A stretch of DNA of 12,104 nt from Acanthamoeba lenticulata (GCA_002179805.1 NAVB01000214.1:1-12104); one strand, 5' to 3'; shown: positions 1-6,908, counted from the first letter of the stretch. Made by a program: numbers and translations. Notes: generated from the sequence alone by a model not told the origin.

Positions 1-49
1 CCCCCCCCCCCCACAAAGCAGAACCTTACGCACACGCATGCACGCGTAG

Positions 50-997
50 GTGGAGGACCTGGCCAACCAAAAGGTGCTCGAGAACGTGCCCGTGCACGCC
101 CTCACCATGAACCGGGCCGAGGCCGAGGAGAAGTTCCGAAAGGAGCCCGTCAACGGTATGACCTTGCTCACCAAGACGTCTTCACGTTTCTTTTGTGTTA
201 TTTATTGTTTTTTTTATGCGATAAAAAAACATAAATATTATGCTTATTTATTTATTCTACACAACTCCCGTGGTGTAGGCACCTACATCTACGACAAGTA
301 CGCCAAGTTGCCCGAGACCATCACCGAGCTGGGTCTCGTCCTGATCGACGACTGGAACGTCAACGGCTGCCCTGGCGACCACCTGCCCACCACGGGCGGC
401 GTGGGCGCCATCAAGCTGCCCCGCTTCAACCACCGGCCGCAGAAGCAGGGTGCGCCACGCCCCCTCCCCTCCCCCCGTGTGTTGCTGCCGCGTCGCCGGC
501 CTGCGTCGCTGCTGACACGGGTCTGCGTGACACAGAGCTGGAGGTCGTGGTGGAGATCACGCCGGGTACCGCGCCTGTGGTGTCCAAGTCGTCGTCGTCC
601 TCGACGTCGACTGCGGCCAAGGCGGGCGAGAAGAAGGAGGCCGCGCAGACGACCGTGCGCAAGGCCTCGCCGCACGCCGATGTGCACAAGGTGACGCATG
701 AGCTCGTGACCGACTTCTTTGCCCAGCTCTACAAGGAGCTGGAGGGCAACCAGGCTGCGCTCGATGCCGTCAAGCAGACGGAGGAGCGCCTCACCAAGTC
801 CTTCTCTCACTCTGTCGAAACGTATGGGCGCCCCTTCCTCCTCTTTCTTCGTCTTCTTGGTTGGGTTTTCTTACGTCGTGGGGCTGACTGTCAAATGGTT
901 CGTGATCCTGGGGCTGCATGTGATCAGCACGCTGTGCCTCATGAGGAACGCTGCCTACACGTCGGGCTTCACGGCGCACCTGCCGCCCCAGAACTAG
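50..997 (+). CDS. AlaX/AARSD1-like alanyl-tRNA editing protein, 3' part (5' end outside window)
   Basis: Four exons fit one frame: 50-155, 279-449, 536-821 and 928-997 (633 nt, 210 residues plus stop). The first exon follows a TAG acceptor at 47-49, so the start lies to the left. Exons 1-2 read as the second half of a threonyl/alanyl-tRNA synthetase 'second additional domain': a segment like the AlaX 'S-R-E-E-A-E' stretch (NRAEAEEKF), then GCPGDHLPTTGGVGAIKL, which matches the family CGGTHxxxTGxIGxIKI block and keeps the zinc-binding C-x3-H. In this family these zinc sites hydrolyse mischarged Ser- or Gly-tRNA(Ala) in trans. The companion H-x3-H should be in the missing exons. After the domain comes a Ser/Lys-rich linker and a helical, charged C-terminal region unlike a bare AlaX. 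The last intron (822-927) uses the first AG after its donor. Family assignment is fairly secure; the exact enzyme class is inferred. Confidence 0.72.
156..278 (+). other. intron of the AlaX-like gene, length divisible by three and without stop
   Basis: The GTATGA donor at 156 and TAG acceptor ending at 278 bound an AT-rich stretch of 123 bp. It carries no stop in the coding frame, so an unspliced message would insert 41 hydrophobic and basic residues without truncation. The composition, with long T and A runs, contrasts sharply with the GC-rich flanking exons, which is why I treat it as an intron. Confidence 0.75.
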
Positions 998-1146
998 TTG
1001 GACGCATCAACGCTCATGGGGAGAGGGCGTTCCCTGTCCTTGACTCCTTAAGGAATGGCCTACACAGACAAACCACCTTGCACCTCCATAAAACGCGAAG
1101 TCAAGCATCAAACGAGGACGATTCCTTTGTTCTGGCAGTGCTGACA

Positions 1147-2065
1147 TCAGTGAACGAAGGTGGCGGCCACTTGCTGCAGGGTCTCGGGAACCACGCGCAC
1201 AAGCTGGCTTTGGTCGCTTTTGTGGGCAACGAGTCCAGCCCCGATGGCCCCGATCGTCCTGTCGTTAACTTCCCAAGGCTGAAGCCCCTCGTCCCCGTCC
1301 TGGCGCTTGACGACCATCCCCACACGGTACCTGTGCGCTTGCTTTGAGTCACCAGTCCACAGCCGCATTCGATCAAGAGAGAGAGGTCGTACTCGTAAAG
1401 ACGGACTGGACGCTCCTTGAACTCCTCCCGCACAGCAATTAACAGGCCGTACAAGGCGGACGCTCCGACAGTGATGACGCCTGAGCCTGGAACGAGATAC
1501 CTCTCACCAACCGTGCCTGCAGGAAGTTTGCTCAGTCCGGGATGAACCAGGGGACGGGTTACTGAAGGTAAGAAGAGGTGGCTACCCGTGACGTTGATGA
1601 ACGTAGAGCCTTCTTGATCAGCTATGACCGGCAGGAAGGTCTTGAGAGCGATGAAGTGGCTTGTGACGTAGTTGTCCAGCTGCTCATGGAAGCGCTTCAG
1701 GCTGACGCCAAGAACAGGTCCGTCTAAAGCCCATGAGCCAAGCGAAGTGACAACGTGATCGATGCGCCCACCAGTAGCCTTGTGGCCTTTGATGGCGGTC
1801 AGCAGCTCCTGGGCACCTTCTTCAGTTGAGATGTCCTTGTGGAAGGTGAGCAGCTTGCTTGTATCCGCGGCGGCTCCCTGCTTGGCCAGCTCAAGCTGCA
1901 CCCACTCTCTCTTAGAGTGGCAAGTGAAGACTCGGACCGAGAGGCCACAGCAACAGTGGCCCCCTTCACCAGCAACTGCAAAGCGATTGCGCTGCCGACG
2001 AGCCCAGCACCGCCAAGCACAACGACCACTCGGCCTTGGAGAGAGGTGAAGCTTTGCGTAGCCAT
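1147..2065 (-). CDS. atypical short-chain dehydrogenase/reductase (SDR), with apparent frame break
   Basis: The ATG at 2065 opens an N-terminal Rossmann unit: beta strand VVVVLGGAGLVG (residues 13-24, the TGxxxGxG nucleotide loop as GGAGLVG), helix, then VAVASRS, which is typical of NADP-type SDRs. Downstream pieces fit the fold: HKDIS (Asp after beta-3), DHVVTSLGSW at the NNAG position, a helix with FIALKTFLPVI, and INVTGS at the catalytic-Ser strand. The canonical Tyr-x3-Lys is not evident: the matching stretch reads GVITVGASALYGLL. One 62-bp intron (1331-1392) joins VRLYE to YRVGMVV and the stop at 1147. A frame change is needed near 1905-1912, where a CT run sits; one dinucleotide less gives a continuous 284-residue protein. 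It converges with the AlaX-like gene (150 bp between stops). Either a diverged non-catalytic SDR or a recently damaged one; the family call is good. Confidence 0.78.
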
Positions 2066-2106
2066 GTTGTGACGTCTTTGAGAGAGTTGGTGCAACAGAG
2101 CTACGA

Positions 2107-2114
2107 CTTTATAT
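2107..2114 (-). promoter_or_regulatory. TATA-like box of the SDR gene
   Basis: The minus strand reads GATATAAAG about 45 bp before the SDR ATG, a spacing that would place transcription start a few bases 5' of the coding start. Short leaders are common in compact protist genes. This is inferred from motif and position only. Confidence 0.4.
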
Positions 2115-2163
2115 CTGGCACTTTCTTGCGGCGAGACGCCAAAATGGCCAAAACTTGATTGGT

Positions 2164-2213
2164 ACGGCCGTTTTTACGCAATGATGATTGGCGGTAAAAG
2201 CGAAAAGGGCCGT
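2164..2213. repeat. imperfect inverted repeat upstream of the SDR gene
   Basis: Outer arms ACGGCC (2164-2169) and GGCCGT (2208-2213) enclose inner arms CGTTTTTACGC (2169-2179) and GCGGTAAAAGCG (2191-2202), the latter pairing with one mismatch and one bulge around an 11-nt loop. It lies between the SDR promoter and the tRNA-Phe terminator. It could be a dimeric protein-binding site or a hairpin; function unknown. Confidence 0.45.
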
Positions 2214-2234
2214 TAAGAACCTATCAAAAAAGAT

Positions 2235-2307
2235 TGCCCTCTGCCGGGTTTGAACCAGCGACCTCACGATCTTCAGTCGTGCGCTCTACCAGCTGAGCTA
2301 AGAGGGC
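2235..2307 (-). tRNA. tRNA-Phe (GAA)
   Basis: The minus strand gives a full cloverleaf: acceptor arms GCCCTCT/AGAGGGC, a D arm with GCTCAGCTGGTAGAGC, anticodon loop CTGAAGA (GAA) and T arm with GGTTCAAACC. The size is 73 nt with discriminator A and no intron. The internal A and B boxes of RNA polymerase III are intact. A run of six T on the minus strand (2226-2231) follows directly as the Pol III terminator. Confidence 0.97.
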
Positions 2308-2378
2308 TGCTTGTTTCAGTCAGGGTCGTCTAGTGAAATGTTTTACACGTGCTAGGTATCGTACTAGACAAAAAGCAT

Positions 2379-2473
2379 TCCGGCTGCCCGGACTCGAACC
2401 AGGAACCGATAGATAACTACCGAGGGTAATCACAGACTACAGTCTACCGCGCTACCAATTGCGCCACAGCCGG
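2379..2473 (-). tRNA. tRNA-Tyr (GTA) with 22-nt intron
   Basis: The acceptor arm pairs CCGGCTG with CAGCCGG; the D arm contains GCGCAATTGGTAGCGC and the T arm CTGGTTCGAGTCCGG. The anticodon stem GTAGA pairs with TCTAT only when about 22 nt after CTGTAG are removed, leaving loop CTGTAGA with anticodon GTA. An intron one base 3' of the anticodon is standard for eukaryotic tRNA-Tyr and needs the tRNA splicing endonuclease. Five T (2370-2374 on the minus strand) follow as terminator. It is 73 nt when spliced. Confidence 0.95.
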
Positions 2474-2504
2474 TTATTGATATTCTGCTCGTTTATCCGG
2501 TTTC

Positions 2505-2540
2505 GCTGTCTGCCGCGCTACTTGCTCCACACAGCCGGTT
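2505..2540 (-). pseudogene. degenerate copy of the tRNA-Tyr 5' half
   Basis: The minus strand reads CCGGCTGTGTGGAGCAAG then TAGCGCGGCAGACAG. This aligns with the first 34 or so bases of the neighbouring tRNA-Tyr (acceptor 5' strand, D arm, start of the anticodon stem) at roughly 27 of 36 positions, including a nine-base exact block at each side of a small indel. No B box, T arm or acceptor 3' strand follows, so it cannot be a tRNA gene. It lies about 30 bp upstream of the intact copy in the same orientation, suggesting a tandem partial duplication. Confidence 0.6.
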
Positions 2541-2627
2541 TGTTCTTCTTGCGGAAAGAACCATCATAGCGCAGCTGGTTCGGGTGGAAGTTAAAGTTGG
2601 ACGAGCGCGCAGAGCTGATCAACAAAG
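2518..2627 (-). CDS. possible 3'-terminal exon, unidentified protein
   Basis: After a plausible acceptor (TTGATCAG, ending at 2628) the minus strand reads SARSSNFNFHPNQLRYDG then SFRKKNKPAVWSK and stop at 2518. Codons are rich in G/C at third positions (CAC, CCG, AAC, CAG, CTG, CGC, AAG, AAG, AAC). The basic tail resembles the ends of small ribosomal-type proteins, but I match no family. No ATG opens the frame and a stop lies upstream, so 5' exons must be elsewhere. A GTATGG donor near 2668 would connect in phase to a short frame that soon hits a stop. The last 20 or so bases overlap the tRNA-Tyr half copy. It may be a broken or intron-rich gene, or chance. Confidence 0.3.
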
Positions 2628-2722
2628 CCTCGCATAACCTCCACCATTACCGCCACCACACACCATACCACACAGGAACTGATTCGCTTCCTCTCGTCGT
2701 CCTTGCTTGTGGGCCACGCCAG

Positions 2723-2860
2723 CCTAATTCGTGCGCATTCTTCGTTCTGACCCCGAAGAAGCTGTTCTACTACACGGACGCCGGCCGCAAGATGATCCTC
2801 AGCCAAGTCCAGCGTCAGCGTCTCTGGCGTACTCCGAAGCAGCCAGCGCCCCGGGGCTAA
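2723..2860 (+). CDS. possible 3'-terminal exon, unidentified 45-residue tail
   Basis: Following a pyrimidine-rich tract and an AG at 2721-2722, the frame reads 45 residues to TAA, containing LTPKKLFYYTDAGRKMILSQ. Nearly every codon over 2745-2800 ends in G or C (CTG, ACC, CCG, AAG, AAG, CTG, TTC, TAC, TAC, ACG, GAC, GCC, GGC, CGC, AAG), as in confident exons of this window. AATAAA lies at 2879-2884, and the next gene ends head-on at 2891. No plus-strand ATG exists between about 2480 and 2792, so upstream exons are missing or very distant, which would put the tRNAs inside an intron. The product is not recognised. Confidence 0.33.
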   Translation, partial: PNSCAFFVLTPKKLFYYTDAGRKMILSQVQRQRLWRTPKQPAPRG

Positions 2861-2890
2861 CCCTCGCAGGTCCACTAGAATAAACGCATG

Positions 2891-3184
2891 TTATTTAATG
2901 ATCTTGCAGTAGCCCATCACCTTACAGAGGGCTTCATTCGTGCACACTGGTACTGTGCCTACATAAGTGTCACAGCTGCAGCACACCTGGGGCTCGGGAC
3001 ACTCAGAACTTTGTCGGCACCACTGCCCACGTCGCTGCATACATCATCAGCAAATGCTTCATGTTGAAAGAGAGGAGGGAGGGTGTACCTCATCATCAGC
3101 TTGCTCGGGGTTCGTAAAATACTGCCCTACAGCAGCTCCACACAGTAGCGCGAGCAGGGCAAGGGTCATCCAGGTGTTGGTCAT
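2891..3184 (-). CDS. small secreted cysteine-rich peptide (79 aa, 8 Cys)
   Basis: Two exons, 3089-3184 and 2891-3034, are joined at phase 0 across a 54-bp intron with GTACAC donor and pyrimidine-rich interior ending TATGCAG. Exon 1 encodes a classic signal peptide: N-terminal MTNTWM, core TLALLALLCGAAVG, likely cleavage before QYF, then a short acidic pro-like stretch ending ADDE. Exon 2 starts RRGQWC and carries eight cysteines spaced C-x5-C-x5-CC-x-C-x9-C-x5-C-x5-C, ending CKIIK. The adjacent CC pair and the 'C-x5-ECPEPQVCC' style recall knottin or WAP-type disulfide folds, but no family is claimed. The DDE-RR junction at the exon boundary could be a dibasic processing site. The mature part would be about 45-59 residues. 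Expected to be secreted; role (defence, signalling, adhesion) unknown. No TATA box is seen. Confidence 0.75.
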
Positions 3185-3447
3185 GGTTTCAGATTGTAAG
3201 AAAAAGGAACACAGAAACAACAACAGCAATGACCACTGGTGGTTTCAACCCAACAAGACATTTTTGAAGTGTGGATGTGATCAAACGTGGTTCGGGGCCA
3301 TGGTGAACAGCCCAAACTTGGCCCAAAATTCGGGAGCTTAATGCTGGGCCTCGTCGTTTCCGCGGCTTGTCATCAGCTGTCGGCAGCTCTTCCAACAGCT
3401 GTTTGTTGGCGCAAAATTGTTTCCACCAGTAGCAGGCCGGGTGCTGC

Positions 3448-5609
3448 TCAGGCATCGTCTAAGGAGCTGGTCTGTTGGTTGTGGAGGGAGAGATCAGTTT
3501 GGTGATTCTACCGTGAACACCAACCATTGGCCGCAGGTTCTGTGTGTGTTTGTGTCGTGAATATTGTGGTATGCGTCTGTGTGAATTCCCCACCCACGAC
3601 AGGACAAGACGTGGCCAAGCTGCGTGCAGGGCGACGACTGGGGACTGCGTAGGCACGTACATCAAGCAGCTGGCTGTAGAACTGTTGGAGCCGCCCAGCA
3701 TCGGTGGCAAAGGCCAGCCGCACCAGTTCGTTGGTCACCTCGAGCAAGTCGTGGTTGTCCAGCTCCTGCATGCAGATGGCCAGCACGCTTGGCTCCCTTT
3801 GCAGCTGCTCGAGCTGCGTTCCGTTGTGGTGTGACAATTTCATCTTAGCATTGTCATCGCCAGCACAAGAGGCAGGGCAGCGGGAAGTACCAAGCAGGCC
3901 AGTTGTAGGGCATGGCCGGGATCCGTGTTTCCGGCCATGGGCAGTGATCGCAGGGTGTAGAGCAAGACTTTTGCCACGGACTCCTTGACCAGCGTTGTGA
4001 ATCGTCGCACTTCATTCTGTTGCTGTTGTTGTCCCTGTACCGCACAGTGCTCGATGATGCGAAGCAGCACTTGCTCGTTGACGGCGAACCACAGCGGCTG
4101 TGTGAGAAAGAGAGGCGCAGTCAGTCATTCCTTGTGATTTGACAAGCGGGGGAACGAGTGGGCGCGTACGCCGTGGTTGCATGAGCGCAGCATCTCGATG
4201 GCCGGCGTGAAGCTCGCGCAGGCGCTGGCCTGAGGACTGCACAACATGTGCTCCAGAATGACGGCGGCTTCGCGCCGGCCTTGCGCCTGGTCGCCGCAGT
4301 GGAGAAAGCGCCTCCACCAGGCCAGCATGAACAGCCCGTCGCAGGTCGTGCTGTCCATGGGGTCGGAGCGGAGCCGCCGGTAGAGCAGCTCGCCCGCGGC
4401 ATCGAGCGGCGCGGTGTCGTAGGTCGTGACGAGGACGTGGATGGCCCGGGCCAGCTGGACCAGGTGCGGCGCCACGCTGGCGGAACCCTCCTCGACGCGG
4501 TCCAGGAGGTCGAGCGAAGCCAGCAGAGGGAGCGTTACCCACGGGTGGCCCACAGGGTCGACGTAGCCGGGCATTGACAACTGCTGCTGCTGAGGAGGAT
4601 GCTGAGAATGTTGAAGATGATGAAGCTGGGGCTGCGGGTAGACAAGGCCGCCGTCGCCAAGGGATTGCTGCGGTAGGTCCAAGGCCTCGGTGCTGGACGA
4701 GAGGGACAGAAGCTCGTCCAAGGACACGCTCTGGTCCATGTCCGGGAACTCGTGGTCCCACTGCGGAACGGCGCCAGTGCCAGAGGACGGCGGCGGGATG
4801 GCGTCGCTCTGGCTGGTGAAGACCGCCAGCGGCGAGATGAACGCTGGCGGGGTCATCTCCAGGCTGGGCGACGATCCGGGCGTGTTGTTCCCGACCGCTG
4901 CCGGAGGCGACGAGCCCGCGGGTGAGTAATGAGGCTGCGGTTGCGGAGGTTCTGGTAGGACGACGGCAGGTGGTGTAATCTTGGTGAGATGTGGATTTGT
5001 TTGAGGCCCCGCGGCGGAGGCGGCGGGCTGAACAACATCCTCAGCTGGTTCGGGGGTGAGGCACAAACGGACGTTGAAGTAGTGCATCTTGGTGTTGGGG
5101 CGCGTTCCGATCCTTCTCGACACCATCTGCGGTTTAACACAAAAGAGTTGTGAGTGGTCCATTATTAATAACCTAGCTTGGTCGACTGCCTGTTCCGAGG
5201 TTGGTTGCCATTTAAATGAACGCAATAGTCAAAAGGGCCCAAGCAACGTACGTTGGGGAAGACTCGGTAGAGGATGCGTCCGAATCCAGAGGCGGACGTG
5301 CTCTCGAGCCCACGTCGGGCACAAAACGCGGTGTAGAGGGTGTAGAGCTCCTCGCGGGGCACCAGCCCGCCAGGCGAGGGGATCAGCGTCCGTTGCAGCC
5401 TGGTCGTTGGGCGAGGCGCGGGGGCGGAGCAGGACCACAAACAAGCAGAGACAAAACGGGAGTGTGAGACACATGTTGCGGCTCGCGGAGTAACACGCCT
5501 CGAAGAAGAGATGAGAGAGGATAGATACGTACCAAGCTTCGACTTCATCCCGCGCTTGATGTTGGTCTCTGTAGATGAACTTTTGCTGGAGGATTCGTGG
5601 AGGATCCAT
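3448..5609 (-). CDS. RFX-family winged-helix transcription factor
   Basis: Six exons on the minus strand (5533-5609, 5252-5399, 4170-5126, 3891-4097, 3661-3843, 3448-3471) give 531 residues; the introns of 133, 125, 72, 47 and 189 bp all begin GTAC. Residues about 23-96 form an RFX DNA-binding domain spread over exons 1-3: W26-L, then PREELYTLYTAFC, SASGFGRILYRVFPN, then VSRRIGTRPNTKMHYFNVRL, aligning with the RFX signature FGKLIRxVFxxLxxRRLGTRGxSKYHYxGI. RFX proteins bind X-box DNA in the nucleus. Residues 97-250 are a Pro/Ser/Gln-rich, probably disordered linker with an acidic Ser/Leu patch (DMDQSVSLDELLSLSSS) that may activate transcription and a short Gln run. Residues about 270-524 are helical and could be the dimerisation region, though I do not see the metazoan B/C motifs clearly. 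The core G-[Q/N]-S-K-Y is changed to P-N-T-K-M. The last exon adds only TSSLDDA. Confidence 0.85.
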
Positions 5610-6298
5610 TTGTTATTTTTTATTGATGTGATGTTGATTGATCGTGTTCCGAGTGCAACCGCGGCCTGTGCTGCTCTGCTGCTCGAGTGCGAACTGAAAG
5701 ACCTAGACCACCAACCGCGGCTTCATGTCCGCCCTCCACGCGAGGAGAAAAAGAAGACTTTTGTAAAAGCAAAGAAGGACCAGAACGCGAGATGGTTGGG
5801 AGGCATTTGTCCAACCGGTGAGGTTGACGAATCACGGGGAGGATGATTTTTACCTAAAAGTGGCATCTTTGGTAAAAATAGGCTGTTTAAATGGACTTTC
5901 GCGGCACTTTGGTCCAAGCTTTGCCATTAGCTGGTCCGTCCCCATGAGCTGGTCGTCTCTCATGTTGTGGTACACACCAGTACACACCTCTACCTTGTTT
6001 CTCCTTCCTTCACCGGACTGCATTGCCCACACTCTCTGTCGCTAACTGCGCCAAGTTGACATACCTGATGCTGGGGCCAGGGCACCCGCGGTCGAGTGTG
6101 CTGTCGTGAGACCTGTAATGTGTGCCTGTCCTCTCCCCGGCCCTTAACTAGGCGTTCAACAGAAGGAAGTGGACGTTTCCGTTGGCTGGCAACGCAGACC
6201 GTAGCCCAGGAACTCATTGCGCAAACACCCGTGACTAAATGAAGCAACTGTACTACGTCCATATTCGAAGAAAAGATTTCCGACAGCGAATGCAAGGT
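5610..6298. other. intergenic region between RFX gene and tRNA-Ile, no gene seen
   Basis: These 690 bases lie 5' of both the RFX gene (minus) and tRNA-Ile (plus). I find no frame with convincing exon codon use and no tRNA. It holds an AT-rich leader just before the RFX ATG, the inverted repeat at 5847-5878, and an X-box-like element at 6181-6193. It presumably contains the RFX promoter. Confidence 0.5.
5847..5878. repeat. strong inverted repeat upstream of the RFX gene
   Basis: Perfect arms TTTTTACC (5847-5854) and GGTAAAAA (5871-5878) are continued inward by AAAG (5857-5860) and CTTT (5867-5870) around loop TGGCAT, with a two-base bulge. That is 12 paired bases within 32. It sits about 240-270 bp 5' of the RFX start codon. 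It may be an operator-like site or a hairpin. Confidence 0.55.
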
Positions 6299-6371
6299 GG
6301 CCGGTTAGCTTAGTTGGTAGAGCGTGGTGCTAATAACGCCAAGGTCGTGGGTTCGATCCCCACACTGGCCA
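6299..6371 (+). tRNA. tRNA-Ile (AAT)
   Basis: GGCCGGT pairs with ACTGGCC in the acceptor stem; the D arm has GCTTAGTTGGTAGAGC, the anticodon stem TGGTG/CGCCA encloses loop CTAATAA (anticodon AAT, read as IAU), and the T arm contains GGGTTCGATCCCC. It is 73 nt with discriminator A and no intron. TTTCTTTTT follows directly as the Pol III terminator. Confidence 0.97.
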
Positions 6372-6455
6372 TTTCTTTTTGACCATTACCTCTGCTTGCA
6401 GAATCTTCTCTAGTCAGCTAGGTAGCCTGGTCGTCCCGCAAAAGTATCACCGAAC

Positions 6456-6547
6456 GTGAAGCAGAGTGGCGCAGTGGAAGCGTGATGGGCCCATAACCCA
6501 TAGGTCGGTGGATCGAAACCACTCTCTGCTAACTGCTTTTGTTGCCT
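6456..6547 (+). repeat. 92-bp direct repeat, copy 1 (contains initiator tRNA-Met)
   Basis: The tRNA plus 4 bases 5' and 16 bases 3' (through GTTGCCT) is identical to 9569-9660. Similarity stops abruptly on both sides. The conserved 3' flank includes the T4 terminator, so the unit is a minimal transcription unit without upstream promoter. Confidence 0.9.
6460..6531 (+). tRNA. initiator tRNA-Met (CAT), copy 1
   Basis: Acceptor arms AGCAGAG/CTCTGCT with discriminator A; the anticodon stem has the initiator-type GGG/CCC pairs around CCCATAA (anticodon CAT); the T loop reads ATCGAAA, with A in place of the usual T54, and the first acceptor pair is A-T. All are hallmarks of eukaryotic initiator tRNA, used only for start codons. 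72 nt, no intron. A T4 run at 6537-6540 is the likely terminator. An identical copy lies at 9573-9644. Confidence 0.96.
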
Positions 6548-6845
6548 TTGCCATGCCTCAAATGCCTAAGCACAGCACCCGATGCTCGATCTATTCAATC
6601 AGCGTGTTCCAGCGATGCGGAAAAGGTTGTTGACATGGTGCCCCACGCGAACAGAGCAGAGACAGAAGCCCTTGCACGCCAGGTGGCGTTTGTCTTTTCG
6701 CTCTTCGGCTCTTGGATTTCCGCCGTGTCGCTCACGCCTGGGCGACGCGATAGTTGAAGCTCTCAACTAGCGGCTGATCAGCCCCGACATTCGACCAGTA
6801 CGCAGAACTCCGAGAGGGCAAACAGAAAAAGAAGTGAAGCCCAGG

Positions 6846-6869
6846 AAAAAGTTTATTGGGTAACTTTTT
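6846..6869. repeat. perfect inverted repeat upstream of TATA box
   Basis: AAAAAGTT (6846-6853) and AACTTTTT (6862-6869) are perfect eight-base arms around an eight-base loop TATTGGGT. It lies about 40 bp 5' of the TATA box, a usual position for an upstream activating site in a compact protist promoter. Function unknown. Confidence 0.5.
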
Positions 6870-6908
6870 TGTTGGGGTGAATGCCCGTTAAGTTCACACC
6901 AGTACACC

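Noticed and set aside
1..12. Run of twelve C at the left edge
   Set aside because: Lies in an intron end or at a window/assembly border; no function can be read from it.
426..810. Minus-strand open frames opposite the AlaX-like exons
   Set aside because: Arg/Leu-rich shadow frames over GC-rich coding DNA and an intron; the plus-strand exons carry the recognisable domain.
3189..3455. Minus-strand frame of 88 residues between the peptide gene and the RFX 3' end
   Set aside because: Likely 3' UTR/spacer of RFX and promoter of the peptide gene; codon use lacks the G/C third-position bias, and the splice from RFX exon 5 to a seven-residue last exon already gives a stop.
5990..6295. Minus-strand frame of 101 residues before tRNA-Ile
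   Set aside because: Mixed codon use, no domain sense, no splice-linked partner; ends beside the tRNA promoter region. Treated as intergenic.
6539..6757. Plus-strand frame of 72 residues after the first initiator tRNA
   Set aside because: Starts within the tRNA flank, no signal peptide or domain, poor codon bias; part of the spacer.
5973..6907. 13-mer CACACCAGTACAC at 5973-5985 and again at 6895-6907 just before the TATA box
   Set aside because: About one shared 13-mer pair is expected by chance in a window of this size; only one copy is near a promoter.
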